From positions 1 through 37,587 of the forward strand of contig JAZGBC010000140.1 of NCBI GenBank assembly GCA_036444495.1: a stretch of DNA of 37,587 bases, written 5' to 3'. Origin of the DNA: JAZGBC01 sp036444495 (GTDB lineage: Bacteria > Pseudomonadota > Alphaproteobacteria > Kiloniellales > J153). How positions within the stretch are numbered: the first letter of the stretch is position 1; every line of letters starts with the position of its first letter. Positions 29,426 through 37,333 of this stretch are shown here, piece after piece. Under the pieces are notes generated by a model, which saw only the letters and a program-made list of their open reading frames with translations, was not told the DNA's origin and did not search any database. The translations under genes were made by a program, and so were the position numbers.

Positions 29426-30103
29426 CTATACCGTCCGCTTGATCACGTAGATGGCCAGACGATCGGCCACGTCCTCCGAGCGGTCCGCCAGGCTGTCGAT
29501 GTATTCGACGAAGTGCCGCAGGTGGGACTTGTGCGCCAAGTCCAGATTGGAGCCGAAGATGGCCCTCTTGAGCTTGGTGCTCGCCCGGTCGGCTTCCTTC
29601 TCGTAGAACATGACCTTGTGCATATGATCTCCGACCGCCTCGATGTTGCGGAAGAAGGCGCGCGAGGCGAGCACGATGGACTCCACGGCAAACACCGATT
29701 GGTCGCACAGTGCCGAGAAGTCCGCGCAGAACTCTTCAGGTATGTCCGGTTTCTCGATGGAAAAGCCCCACAGCGCGCCTTCGTAAAGATTGAGCAACGA
29801 ATCCAGGTTCTCCAGCAGGCCCAGTACGTCGCCCCGCGATTCGGGGATCAGCGTCTGGGCGTAAAGCTGGGTCTCGATGGAACGGCGCAGCTTGTCCGCC
29901 TCGCTTTCCAGGCGATTGACGCTTTGCAGCTTTTCCTCGAACTCTTCGGTACAACCCTCGTCCAGATAGACCTGGACCGCACGCTTGAAGAGCAGCCCCG
30001 ACTGCGAAAGCTTGTCAAAAAAATCGTCGATCTCGCTCTCCAGCGCCTTGGTCCGGCGAAAGAGGGATAGATTCCTTCCCAAGATCAGATTTTTCGGCAT
30101 CAT
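29426..30103 (-). CDS. DUF47 PhoU-like phosphate transport accessory protein
   Basis: A 225-residue helical-bundle protein of the DUF47/PhoU-like family that is normally encoded next to Pit and regulates it. Recognisable segments are FDKLSQSGLLFKRAVQVYL, ESEADKLRRSIETQL and HMHKVMFYEKEADRASTKLK, the last two being the paired E-x3-D motifs thought to bind metal. ATG codons occur at 30103 and 30100; GGGAG lies upstream. It is the first gene of the pit operon. No Pho box was seen in the 288 bp upstream. Confidence 0.9.
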   Translation of the reverse strand: MMPKNLILGRNLSLFRRTKALESEIDDFFDKLSQSGLLFKRAVQVYLDEGCTEEFEEKLQSVNRLESEADKLRRSIETQLYAQTLIPESRGDVLGLLENLDSLLNLYEGALWGFSIEKPDIPEEFCADFSALCDQSVFAVESIVLASRAFFRNIEAVGDHMHKVMFYEKEADRASTKLKRAIFGSNLDLAHKSHLRHFVEYIDSLADRSEDVADRLAIYVIKRTV

Positions 30104-30391
30104 TTCACGACTCTCCCAAGAACAGAACCGGGGCGCGGCCGAAGGCACGGGCACGCCATCGCCGCAGCACTCCAAGGCTCGGAATTTTAAGCTTTTCCGA
30201 CGTCCGCGTCTCGCCAGAGGCGGACACAAGGCCGGGGACAATATCAAAGAGGGGCCGTTTTCCGCAACTGTGAAAATTTTTCCAGGCTGCGATGAATGTC
30301 GTTCATGGCGCAAGAGCAGGCGTCAAAGTCCCAACCGGCCGGCGCTCTCGCCCCACGGCAGGCATCGATTCGTTAGACCGCCCTCGTTCGG

Positions 30392-31016
30392 TTATCCGTC
30401 CCGCGCAAGAATTTTCACCGCGAAACTCATGCGTTCGATCCAGGCCCGCTTGCCTAGGGCCAAGTTGTCCAGCTCGAGCGTTTCGACATGGAGTACAGCT
30501 TCGGCCTTTTCGATCCGCTGGAAATCCTCCTCGGCAGCTTCGACCTCGGCCTCGCTCCGGCCCGATGGCCAAAGGACGACGGCGAGCGCCGCCTGGGCCG
30601 CGAAGTAATCGGCCTCGGTCAGCACGAAAAAAAAGCCGCGTCGCCTCTGCGGCAGGTTGAGGTTTTTCGGCCCGGGATCGTTCGGCCCCGAGTTGTCGGC
30701 GTTGCGGAAATGCCAGCCCTCGATGACCAGGGCGTTGGGGCCGCGAAGGGGCGGAGTCGCGATCGCCGCGTAATTCCGGATGGGGCGGACGGGGCGTCCG
30801 GGATCACCGATCCAGATTCGCCACCCGCTTTCCGTCGGCCGCAGTTGGAATTCCAGTCCTCCCGGCAAGGCCTGCGCGAAGGTTTCACCCCGCGCTACGC
30901 TGCCGAAAAAAATTAGTTGCGCCGGACGATCCTTCGGCGGCGGCGGGAAGCGGCACGCTCCCCAGGACGACGGCGAGAACGATGGCGAGACGGCGCCGCG
31001 CAGCGGGCGGGATCAT
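30392..31016 (-). pseudogene. Exported protein gene split by a one-base frameshift
   Basis: The signal peptide is encoded from ATG 31016 (MIPPAARRRLAIVLAVVLGS, cleavage near PAAAE), but this frame stops after about 45 codons. The rest continues one frame over: DRPAQLIFFGSVARGETFAQ, ALPGGLEFQLRP, and a 150-residue domain with GWRIWIGDP, GPNALVIEGWHFRN and LPQRRRGFFFVLTEADYFAA. Removing one G from the pair at 30931-30932 joins the frames into 207 residues; the total length of 625 bases is one over a multiple of three. Either this is a true mutation or a sequencing error. The AQLIFFGS join suggests a recent event. Function unknown; the mature protein would be periplasmic. The gene starts 23 bp behind the acyl-CoA dehydrogenase stop, so they may form an operon. 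Confidence 0.75.
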
Positions 31017-31039
31017 CGGCACTTCGTCTCCTCACCCGG

Positions 31040-32227
31040 TCAGTACGACCGCGGCAGGCCGAGCACGTGCTCGGCCAGGTAGCTGAGGATCATGTTCGTC
31101 GAGACCGGCGCGATCTGGTAGAGCCGCGTTTCGCGGAACTTGCGCTCCACGTCAAAGTCCTCGGCGAAGCCGTAGCCGCCGTGGGTCTGCAAACAGGTTT
31201 CCGCGGCCGCCCAGGAGGCCTCGGCGGCGAGCAGCTTGGCCATGTTGGCCTCGGGCCCGCAAGCGCCGCCCGCCTCGAACAGCGCGGCCGCCCGGCGCAT
31301 CATGAGATCGGCGGCCTGCGTCTGGGCGTAAGCCCCGGCGATGGGGAACTGCACGCCCTGGTTCTGCCCGATGGGCCGGCCGAAAACCTCGCGCTCGCGG
31401 GCATAGGCGCAGGCCTTCTCGATGAACCAGCGCGCGTCCCCGACGCACTCGGCGGCGATCAGGATGCGCTCGGCGTTCATGCCGTCCAGGATGTAGCGGA
31501 AGCCCTTGCCCTCCTCGCCGATCAGATTCTCCGCCGGCACCTCCAGGTTGTCGATGAAGACCTCGGTGGTCGAATGATTGATCATGGTACGGATCGGCCG
31601 GATCGTGACCGGCGGCCTGTCGCCCTTGGTGGCCTCGCGCAGGTCGACCAGGAAAACCGACAGCCCCTCGCCCTTTTTCTCGACCCGCTCCTTCGGCGTG
31701 GTGCGCGCCAGCAGCAGCATGAGGTCCGAGTGCTCGGCCCGGCTGGTCCAGACCTTCTGGCCGTTGACGATATAGCGCCCGCCCTCTCGCCGGGCGCTGG
31801 TTGAAAGGCTCAGCGTGTCGGAACCGCTGCCCGGCTCCGTGACCCCAAAGGCCTGGAGCCTGAGCTTCCCGGCGGCGATCCCGGGCAGCCAGCGGCGTTT
31901 CTGCTCCTCGCTGCCGTGGCGCAGGATCGTTCCCATGATGTACATCTGGGCGTGGCAAGCGCCGCCGTTGCCGCCGGACTTGTGGATCTCCTCCAGGATC
32001 GCCGCCGCGGCCGAAAGCGGCAGGCCGCTGCCGCCGTAATCCTCGGGGATCAGGGCGGCCAGATAGCCCGCCTCGGTCAGGGCCCGCACGAAGTCCTCGG
32101 GATAGGCGCGCGCGCGGTCCAGTTCGCGCCAGTAGGCGCCCGGAAAGCCGGCGCAGAGTGAGCGCAGGGAGTCCCGGATTTCGGGATAATCCTCGCCCGT
32201 CAAGGGATCGCTGTGCGGCCCGGCCAT
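31040..32227 (-). CDS. Acyl-CoA dehydrogenase, Glu-in-helix-G type
   Basis: A 395-residue flavin enzyme. FGVTEPGSGSDTLSLS contacts FAD and substrate, and VNGQKVWTSRAEHSD and HGGYGFAEDFDVER are normal. The usual C-terminal catalytic Glu of YEGT is missing; that position reads LYQIAPVSTNMI. Glu253 in DGMNAERILIAAE lies where isovaleryl-CoA dehydrogenase has its catalytic Glu, so catalysis is likely preserved by that alternative site. The substrate could be branched or otherwise unusual. ATG 32227 has GGGAG seven bases upstream; longer starts would run into the divergent methyltransferase region. The frameshifted exported protein lies downstream. Confidence 0.9.
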   Translation of the reverse strand: MAGPHSDPLTGEDYPEIRDSLRSLCAGFPGAYWRELDRARAYPEDFVRALTEAGYLAALIPEDYGGSGLPLSAAAAILEEIHKSGGNGGACHAQMYIMGTILRHGSEEQKRRWLPGIAAGKLRLQAFGVTEPGSGSDTLSLSTSARREGGRYIVNGQKVWTSRAEHSDLMLLLARTTPKERVEKKGEGLSVFLVDLREATKGDRPPVTIRPIRTMINHSTTEVFIDNLEVPAENLIGEEGKGFRYILDGMNAERILIAAECVGDARWFIEKACAYAREREVFGRPIGQNQGVQFPIAGAYAQTQAADLMMRRAAALFEAGGACGPEANMAKLLAAEASWAAAETCLQTHGGYGFAEDFDVERKFRETRLYQIAPVSTNMILSYLAEHVLGLPRSY

Positions 32228-32338
32228 GAGATGCTCCCTGCTTGCCCGCGAGCCTAACCGATCGGGCGGGCGGTGCAAATCGAGGCGCACCGGAACGCCT
32301 TGCCCGATGCGCGCACGCGCCGTCATACTCGCCCGGCC

Positions 32339-33031
32339 ATGGCCGAGATGCCGCGCCGCACGCACTGGGAGGTAATGGAAGAAACGCTCGCGCTCGACGG
32401 CGCGCGGGTGGCCGATATCGGCTGCGGCGACGGCGCGTTGGTGCGCCGCATGGCGAAGGCCGGCGCCCGGGTCACGGGGATCGACCCCTCCGAAGGCATG
32501 CTCGGCCGGGCACGCGCCGCAGACCCCGCGGGTGGGGAGGATTACGTCCAGGGCTATGCCGAGGACTTGCCTATTGCGGACGGCGAGCTCGACATCGCGG
32601 TCTTCTTCAACTCCCTGCACCATGTGCCGGTCGAACGGCAGGCTAAGGCGCTCCAAGAGGCCGCCCGGGCGCTCAAGCCCGGCGGGCTGCTGTGCGCGGT
32701 GGAGCCCATCGCGGAGAGGCCGCGCTTCGAGCTGACGCGGCGCATCGAGGACGAGACCGAAGTGCGCGCCAAGGCCTACGAGGAGCTGCGCGCCGCGGCC
32801 CGGGGACCGGACTTCGAGGAGCAGCGCGAGCTCGTCTATCTCACCGAGACCCGCAATGAGAGTTTCGAGGCACTCAGGGACGGGATAATCGCGGTGGACG
32901 AGACCCGCCGCGCCAAGGTGGAGGCCGAGGAGGCAAGCTTACGCGCGGCCTTCGAGGCGACGGCCTCGAAGCGCGACGGATATTTCGTCCTGGAGCAGCC
33001 CGCCCGCCTCAACCTGCTGCGCCGGCGCTGA
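32339..33031 (+). CDS. Class I SAM-dependent methyltransferase
   Basis: A 230-residue Rossmann methyltransferase. Motif I is VADIGCGDGALVRRM near residue 26, followed by GIDPSEGML with the acidic ribose-binding residue and by FFNSLHHVP at motif IV. The C-terminal half, rich in charged residues (ETRRAKVEAEEASLRAAFEA), is not assigned. The substrate is unknown. ATG 32339 is the best start I see, though the ribosome binding site is weak; ATG 32348 is possible. The stop touches the 98-bp repeat that flanks vapBC. Confidence 0.82.
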   Translation: MAEMPRRTHWEVMEETLALDGARVADIGCGDGALVRRMAKAGARVTGIDPSEGMLGRARAADPAGGEDYVQGYAEDLPIADGELDIAVFFNSLHHVPVERQAKALQEAARALKPGGLLCAVEPIAERPRFELTRRIEDETEVRAKAYEELRAAARGPDFEEQRELVYLTETRNESFEALRDGIIAVDETRRAKVEAEEASLRAAFEATASKRDGYFVLEQPARLNLLRRR

Positions 33032-33129
33032 GGCGCGCCACCCCCTACAACGCCGCGTAGTCGATGGACCCGTGGCGGTCGAGGCGGCGGGTCACCGGGG
33101 GCATGGTGTATTTCAGGCCCGAGCCGCAG
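33032..33129 (-). repeat. Detached copy of the threonine-synthase-like gene's 3' end
   Basis: 98 bp that match 33926-34023 with four mismatches by hand count (33040, 33050, 33053, 33107). It includes the last 27 codons and stop of the PLP enzyme, read on the minus strand as CGSGLKYTMPPVTRRLDRHG plus SIDYAAL, with one residue changed (Ala to Thr), and 13 bases behind the stop. Both copies begin with GGCGCGCC. It starts directly at the methyltransferase stop and ends 23 bp before the vapC stop. It is the outer copy of a direct repeat that encloses vapBC. Confidence 0.92.
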
Positions 33130-33152
33130 CCCCATGGCCCGGCAGTTCGGAC

Positions 33153-33545
33153 CTAGAATAGAACGGGGCGAACGTCCGTCTTCGAAAAGTCCGCGCCCTT
33201 GAAGAGCAAGGGCTCGCCGCTGCTCTTGCTAAGCGCGTAACTGAAGCAATCGCCATAGTTCAGGCCAGCGGGATGCCGGCCTTTACCAAAGGTGCGAAAG
33301 GCATGCCGCGCGATGGATAACTGATCGGCGCTGAAGGCGATGGTTTCGATCCCCGCGCGCAGCACAAGAAGGTCTAGTTCCCGGCCCCCCTCCTCGCCGA
33401 GCTCGCCCTCCACGACAAGGCTGCATTCCAAGACCGTGCCAGCCGACACGAGCCTTATCTGGTCGCCCGCGATAACCTCAGCGTAGCGTTCGGCGTCGCC
33501 CTCAGCGAACAGAATCGCCGCAATGGCAGAGGTATCGATCACCAT
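33153..33545 (-). CDS. vapC: VapC-type PIN-domain toxin
   Basis: A 130-residue PIN ribonuclease, the toxin of a type II toxin-antitoxin pair. The acidic metal-binding residues are all present: Asp4 in MVIDTSA, Glu40 in GTVLECSLV, Asp99 in NYGDCFSYALSK and Asp119 in LLFKGADFSKTDV. The ATG shares a base with the stop of vapB (TGATG at 33543-33547), typical for tight vapBC coupling. In known cases such toxins cut tRNA or rRNA. Target here is unknown. It looks intact and functional. Confidence 0.93.
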   Translation of the reverse strand: MVIDTSAIAAILFAEGDAERYAEVIAGDQIRLVSAGTVLECSLVVEGELGEEGGRELDLLVLRAGIETIAFSADQLSIARHAFRTFGKGRHPAGLNYGDCFSYALSKSSGEPLLFKGADFSKTDVRPVLF

Positions 33546-33796
33546 CAGGAGGGCAAACCCCGCTCGTCGTAGCCGATGATCTCCTCGGGCGTTTTGCCGG
33601 TGCGCCGTGGCAGGCGTCCGGCCCGGCGGCTGATGGCCATGATCTCGTCCTTGAGATCGATCGGCGTCTTCGCCACCTCCCGCTTCAGGCGTTCGCGCAG
33701 AGCCTTGACCACCGTTTCGGTGAGGGTTTCGCCCGTCCGGGCTGCCAGCTCCCGCGCGAGACGGTCGGCTTCCGAATCCTTGATATTCAGTGCCAT
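33545..33796 (-). CDS. vapB: VapB-type antitoxin
   Basis: An 83-residue antitoxin of the PSK/Rv0623-like VapB family. The N-terminal part MALNIKDSEADRLARELAAR and then TGETLTETVVKALRERLKRE forms the DNA-binding and dimer part; the C-terminal part with RAGRLPRRTGKTPEEIIGYD would wrap the toxin. The start is ATG 33796, after which conservation begins; an upstream in-frame codon would put the operator inside the gene. It is expected to repress its own operon through the palindrome at 33816-33841. Confidence 0.92.
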   Translation of the reverse strand: MALNIKDSEADRLARELAARTGETLTETVVKALRERLKREVAKTPIDLKDEIMAISRRAGRLPRRTGKTPEEIIGYDERGLPS

Positions 33797-33815
33797 GATT
33801 TTTACCGGCTTAGGA

Positions 33816-33841
33816 AGAATAAAGAAATTATTCTTTATTCT
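33816..33841 (-). promoter_or_regulatory. Perfect 11-bp palindrome, vapBC operator
   Basis: Arms AGAATAAAGAA (33816-33826) and TTCTTTATTCT (33831-33841) are exact reverse complements around ATTA. The site ends 20 bp before the vapB start and is the most AT-rich piece of the area, so it probably overlaps the promoter. Autorepression by VapB or VapBC at such palindromes is well known; the specific role here is inferred. Confidence 0.7.
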
Positions 33842-33925
33842 ACACTCCCGGCAACAGCTTGTCAAGGCCGTTTTCCGCCTGCGGTCCTTCCTGCTGGCCC
33901 CCACTTGGGGCCGAAACGGGGATAG

Positions 33926-34023
33926 GGCGCGCCGCCCCCTACAGCGCTGCGTAGTCGATGGACCCGTGGCGGTCGAGGCGGCGGGTCACCGGGGGCATGG
34001 CGTATTTCAGGCCCGAGCCGCAG
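33926..34023 (-). repeat. Intact-gene copy of the 98-bp repeat bracketing vapBC
   Basis: The partner of 33032-33129, in direct orientation and 894 bp away. It forms the last 84 coding bases and stop of the intact threonine-synthase-like gene plus 13 bp behind it. The two copies differ at four positions, so the duplication is recent compared with the amidase tail case. Between the copies lie vapBC and little else (796 bp). Confidence 0.92.
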
Positions 34024-35180
34024 TTGAACAGCACCACCCGGTCGTTCTTGCTCACACGCCCGTCCTTGAGCGCCGCCTTGTAGGCGGCGAAGGTCGCGGC
34101 CCCTTCGGGGCAGAGCAGCAGGCCTTCTTCGCGCGCCACCTCGGCGCGCGCGGCCAGGATTTCCTCGTCCGGCACCGCGATGGCGAAGCCGCCGGACTCG
34201 CGCACGGCGCGCAGGATGAGAAAATCGCCCACGGCGATGGGCACGCGGATACCCCCGGCGATGGTCTGGGCGTTCTCCCAGAGTTCGGCGTGCTCCTTGC
34301 CCTCCTCGAAGGCCTTGACCATGGGCGCGCAGCCGGTGGACTGCACCGCCACCATGCGCGGGCGCTTGTCGCCGAGCCAGCCGATGGCGCCCAGCTCGGC
34401 GAAGGCCTTCCACATGCCGATCATCCCCGTGCCGCCGCCGGTTGGGTAAAAGATCACGTCGGGCAGCTCCCAGCCCAACTGCTCGGCCAGCTCGATGCCC
34501 ATGGTCTTCTTGCCTTCGATGCGATAGGGCTCCTTGAGCGTGGAGCAATCGAACCAGCCGGCCGCCTCCTTGCCGTCGCCCACGATCTTGCCGCAGTCGT
34601 TGATCAGGCCGTTGACCCGGTAGACGGTGGCGCCCTGGATCTCGATCTCGCTGATGGTGGTCTCGGGCGCGTCGTCGGGGCAGAAGATCGTGGATTTGAG
34701 CCCGGCGCGCGAGGCGTAGGCCGCCATGGCGGCGCCCGCGTTGCCCGCCGTCGGCATGGCCAGGTTCCTGAGCCCCAACTCCTTGGCCATGGCGACCGCG
34801 AGAGCCAGACCGCGCGCCTTGAAGGAGCCGGTGGGCAGGCGCCCCTCGTCCTTGACGATGATCTCCCCGCCGCCGGACAGGCCCAATTGCCCGGCGATGC
34901 GCGGCAGGGGCACCAGCGGAGTGATGATCTCGCCCAGGCTGACCACGTTCCCGCCCTTGCGCACGGGCAGGAACTCACGATAGCGCCAGAAGCCGCCGTC
35001 GATGCGCACGGCCAGCGCGTCTTTGCTGATGGCTTTCCCGAGACCCTCCAGGTCATAGCGCACCAGGAGCGGCCGGCCGGCCTGCGACAGCCCGTGCACG
35101 CGGTCGGCCTCGTAACGCTCGCCCGTCATGGAGCATTCCAGGTGCGTGACGAAGGTCGGCAGTTCGATCTTTTCGCTCAT
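33939..35180 (-). CDS. Threonine-synthase-like PLP-dependent enzyme
   Basis: A fold-type II PLP enzyme of 413 residues. The PLP Lys is Lys121 in LPTGSFKARG; PTAGNAGAAMAAYA forms the loop that binds substrate carboxylate, and GGGTGMIG binds phosphate. The N-terminal CSMTGERYEADRVHGLS is what threonine synthases and related lyases of this group show. ATG 35180 has GGGGATGAT ahead of it and lies one base behind the dgcA stop. Because it is the last gene of a dgcN-dgcA operon, the substrate may be another hydroxy- or amino acid, and a catabolic ammonia-lyase role is possible. Its 3' end is part of a 98-bp repeat. Confidence 0.85.
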   Translation of the reverse strand: MSEKIELPTFVTHLECSMTGERYEADRVHGLSQAGRPLLVRYDLEGLGKAISKDALAVRIDGGFWRYREFLPVRKGGNVVSLGEIITPLVPLPRIAGQLGLSGGGEIIVKDEGRLPTGSFKARGLALAVAMAKELGLRNLAMPTAGNAGAAMAAYASRAGLKSTIFCPDDAPETTISEIEIQGATVYRVNGLINDCGKIVGDGKEAAGWFDCSTLKEPYRIEGKKTMGIELAEQLGWELPDVIFYPTGGGTGMIGMWKAFAELGAIGWLGDKRPRMVAVQSTGCAPMVKAFEEGKEHAELWENAQTIAGGIRVPIAVGDFLILRAVRESGGFAIAVPDEEILAARAEVAREEGLLLCPEGAATFAAYKAALKDGRVSKNDRVVLFNCGSGLKYAMPPVTRRLDRHGSIDYAAL

Positions 35181-35181
35181 A

Positions 35182-36177
35182 TCATCCCCAGAGTTCGGGT
35201 TCGGGTGGATTGATGACGCTGCCCTCATAGGCGAGCCCTTCCGGCCGGTCGCGCGCCAGCAGCAGCGGGCCGTCGAGATCCACGACCTCCGCATCCTGAG
35301 CCACCAGCAGCGCGGGCGCCATGGCCAGCGAGCCGGCGATCATGCAGCCCACCATGACGCGGAAACCCTGTGCCCGGGCGGCGTCCCTGAGCTTCAGCGC
35401 CTCGGTCAGGCCGCCGGTCTTGTCCAGCTTGATGTTGATGGCGTCATAGCGGCCGCTAAGCGCTTGAAGCGTCGCGGTGTCGTGGCAGGATTCGTCGGCG
35501 CAGACCGGCACCGGATGCGCCAACGAGGCAAGGGCCGCGTCCTCGCCGGCGGGCAGGGGCTGCTCGATCAGCTCGACGCCGAGCGCGGCGAGCCGCGGGG
35601 CGAGCGCCTCGTAGTCCGCCGCCGACCAGCCTTCGTTGGCATCGACGATAAGCCGCGCCTCCGGTGCGTTCCCATGTACCGCCTCGACGCGGGCCAGGTC
35701 GTCCGGTCCCGCGAGCTTGAGCTTGAGCAAGGGGCGCTCCGCATTCTCGGCCGCCGCGCGCCCCATGGCCTCGGGCGTATCGAGCGACAGGGAGTAGGCA
35801 GTCACCACCGGCTTCGGGGCCGGTGCGCCCATAAGCTCCCAGACCCGGCGCCCGGACCGCTTGGCCTCCAGGTCCCAGAAGGCGCAATCCAGCGCGTTGC
35901 GCGCCGCGCCGGCGGGAAGCGCCTCCTGCAGTCCCAGGCGGTCGAGGCCATTGCTTAGCGGATCACGCAGAGATTCGATGCTTTCCATGACGCCTTCGGG
36001 CGTTTCGCCGTAGCGGGCATAGGGCACGCATTCTCCGCGGCCGGTGGCTTGGCGGCCGTCAGGATCGCTCAGCGACAGCTCCGCGACCACCACCTCGGCG
36101 GCGGTCTTGCTGCCGCGCGAGATCGTGAAGCTGCCGCGGATCGGCCAGGACTCGCGGCGGACGGCGAGGCCGATCAT
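35182..36177 (-). CDS. dgcA: Dipeptide epimerase family; likely N-acetyl-D-glutamate racemase DgcA
   Basis: An enolase-superfamily racemase of 331 residues. The catalytic set matches L-Ala-D/L-Glu epimerases at a constant +3 shift from E. coli YcjG: Lys154 in LLKLKL, metal ligands Asp179 (VDAN), Glu205 (IEQP) and Asp228 (CADES), and Lys250 in INIKLDK. The gene lies 3 bp behind a DUF1611/DgcN gene. As I recall, this DgcN-DgcA pairing was described as a D-glutamate catabolic route in marine bacteria: DgcN acetylates D-Glu and DgcA racemises N-acetyl-D-Glu. Without that neighbour I would call it a dipeptide epimerase in murein recycling, which remains possible. Confidence 0.87.
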   Translation of the reverse strand: MIGLAVRRESWPIRGSFTISRGSKTAAEVVVAELSLSDPDGRQATGRGECVPYARYGETPEGVMESIESLRDPLSNGLDRLGLQEALPAGAARNALDCAFWDLEAKRSGRRVWELMGAPAPKPVVTAYSLSLDTPEAMGRAAAENAERPLLKLKLAGPDDLARVEAVHGNAPEARLIVDANEGWSAADYEALAPRLAALGVELIEQPLPAGEDAALASLAHPVPVCADESCHDTATLQALSGRYDAINIKLDKTGGLTEALKLRDAARAQGFRVMVGCMIAGSLAMAPALLVAQDAEVVDLDGPLLLARDRPEGLAYEGSVINPPEPELWG

Positions 36178-36180
36178 GGC

Positions 36181-37179
36181 TTACCGCAGCCGATCGACGA
36201 TGGGTCCGACCCCGTCCTTGAAGGCGTCTACGGCGGGCAGACCCAGCTCATCTTCGATACGGGCCAGGAGAGGCTTAGCCTCGCCCTCAGCCATTTGCGA
36301 GGTGTTGACCGAGACCCCGACGAATTCCACCGCCGGGTTGGTCAGGCGAGCGGCAACCAGGTTGGTCTCGATGCAATCCTCGAGACTCGGCAGCGCATAG
36401 CCCGGCAGGCCGCGCATATGGCTCCGCGTGGGCTCGTGGCAGAGCACCAGGGCGTCGGGCTGAGCCCCGTGCAGCAGGCCCAGGCTGACCCCGGCATAGG
36501 AGGCGTGGAACAAGGAGCCCTGGCCCTCGATCAGGTCCCAATGGTCCGGGTCGTTCGCGGGCGCCAGCCACTCGACCGCGCCGGAGATGAAATCGGCGAC
36601 CACCGCATCGACGGACACTCCCTCGCCCGCGATCATGATGCCGCTCTGCCCCGTGGCGCAGAAGTCCGCCTTCATGCCACGCGCGCGCATCTCCTTCTCC
36701 AGCGCGAGCGAGGTGTACATCTTGCCGCAGGAGCAATCGGTCCCGACAGTGAGCAGCCGCTTGCCCGGGCGTTTCTCGCCGTTGCCCACCTGAAAGCTTC
36801 GGCTCGGGTGGCGCACGTCGAACAGGCGGCGGCCGTGCTGTTCGGCGACGGCGGCCAGGCTGGACACGTCGGCCAAGCGGCCGTGCAGGCCGGCGGCCAG
36901 GTCGAGGCCCATGATGAGCGCCTTTTCCAGAATATCGATCCAGTCGTGGGAGATCACGCCGCCGCGGTTGGCGACGCCGACCACGAGCGTCCGGGCCCCG
37001 GCCTCGACCGCCTTCGTAAGCGTCATCTCGGGCAGGCCCAGGTCCGCGTTGCAGCCCTTCAGGCGGAGCTGCCCCAGGCACCATTCCGGGCGCCAGTGGG
37101 CGATGCCCTGGGCCGTTTTGGCGGCAAGCTGGTCGGGCGCGTCGCCCAGGAACAGCAGATAGGGATGCTCGATCGCCAT
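36181..37179 (-). CDS. dgcN: DUF1611 protein; likely D-glutamate N-acetyltransferase DgcN
   Basis: A 332-residue DUF1611 family protein. The N-terminal domain (about 1-125) is Rossmann-like; the second domain has the P-loop-like GTDCSCGKMYT (146-156), then DLIEGQGSLFHASYAG and LVLCHEPTRSHMRGLPGY. Members from marine bacteria are described as D-glutamate N-acetyltransferases; the older annotation was simply NAD-dependent epimerase-like or DUF1611. ATG 37179 lies right after an AGGGGG sequence and at the conserved start (EHPYLLFLGDA). It opens the operon dgcN-dgcA-PLP enzyme; the 150 bp upstream hold its promoter. Confidence 0.87.
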   Translation of the reverse strand: MAIEHPYLLFLGDAPDQLAAKTAQGIAHWRPEWCLGQLRLKGCNADLGLPEMTLTKAVEAGARTLVVGVANRGGVISHDWIDILEKALIMGLDLAAGLHGRLADVSSLAAVAEQHGRRLFDVRHPSRSFQVGNGEKRPGKRLLTVGTDCSCGKMYTSLALEKEMRARGMKADFCATGQSGIMIAGEGVSVDAVVADFISGAVEWLAPANDPDHWDLIEGQGSLFHASYAGVSLGLLHGAQPDALVLCHEPTRSHMRGLPGYALPSLEDCIETNLVAARLTNPAVEFVGVSVNTSQMAEGEAKPLLARIEDELGLPAVDAFKDGVGPIVDRLR

Positions 37180-37333
37180 GCCCCCTGAATTCCCCCTCTT
37201 TCGCACCTTGTTTTGACCGCATGTTATGCGAGACCGCGCGCCCCGGCGCAAGCGTTGCCGGGCGTCCGAGGAGGCCACGAGGATCATCAGATTACGGTCG
37301 GATTCTTGGGTCGGGGTGAAACCGGGAGGCGGC

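Noticed and set aside
27862..29442. Open frame of 526 codons on the plus strand opposite pit
   Set aside because: Shadow of the pit gene; the product is low-complexity and hydrophilic with many Asp, His and Arg.
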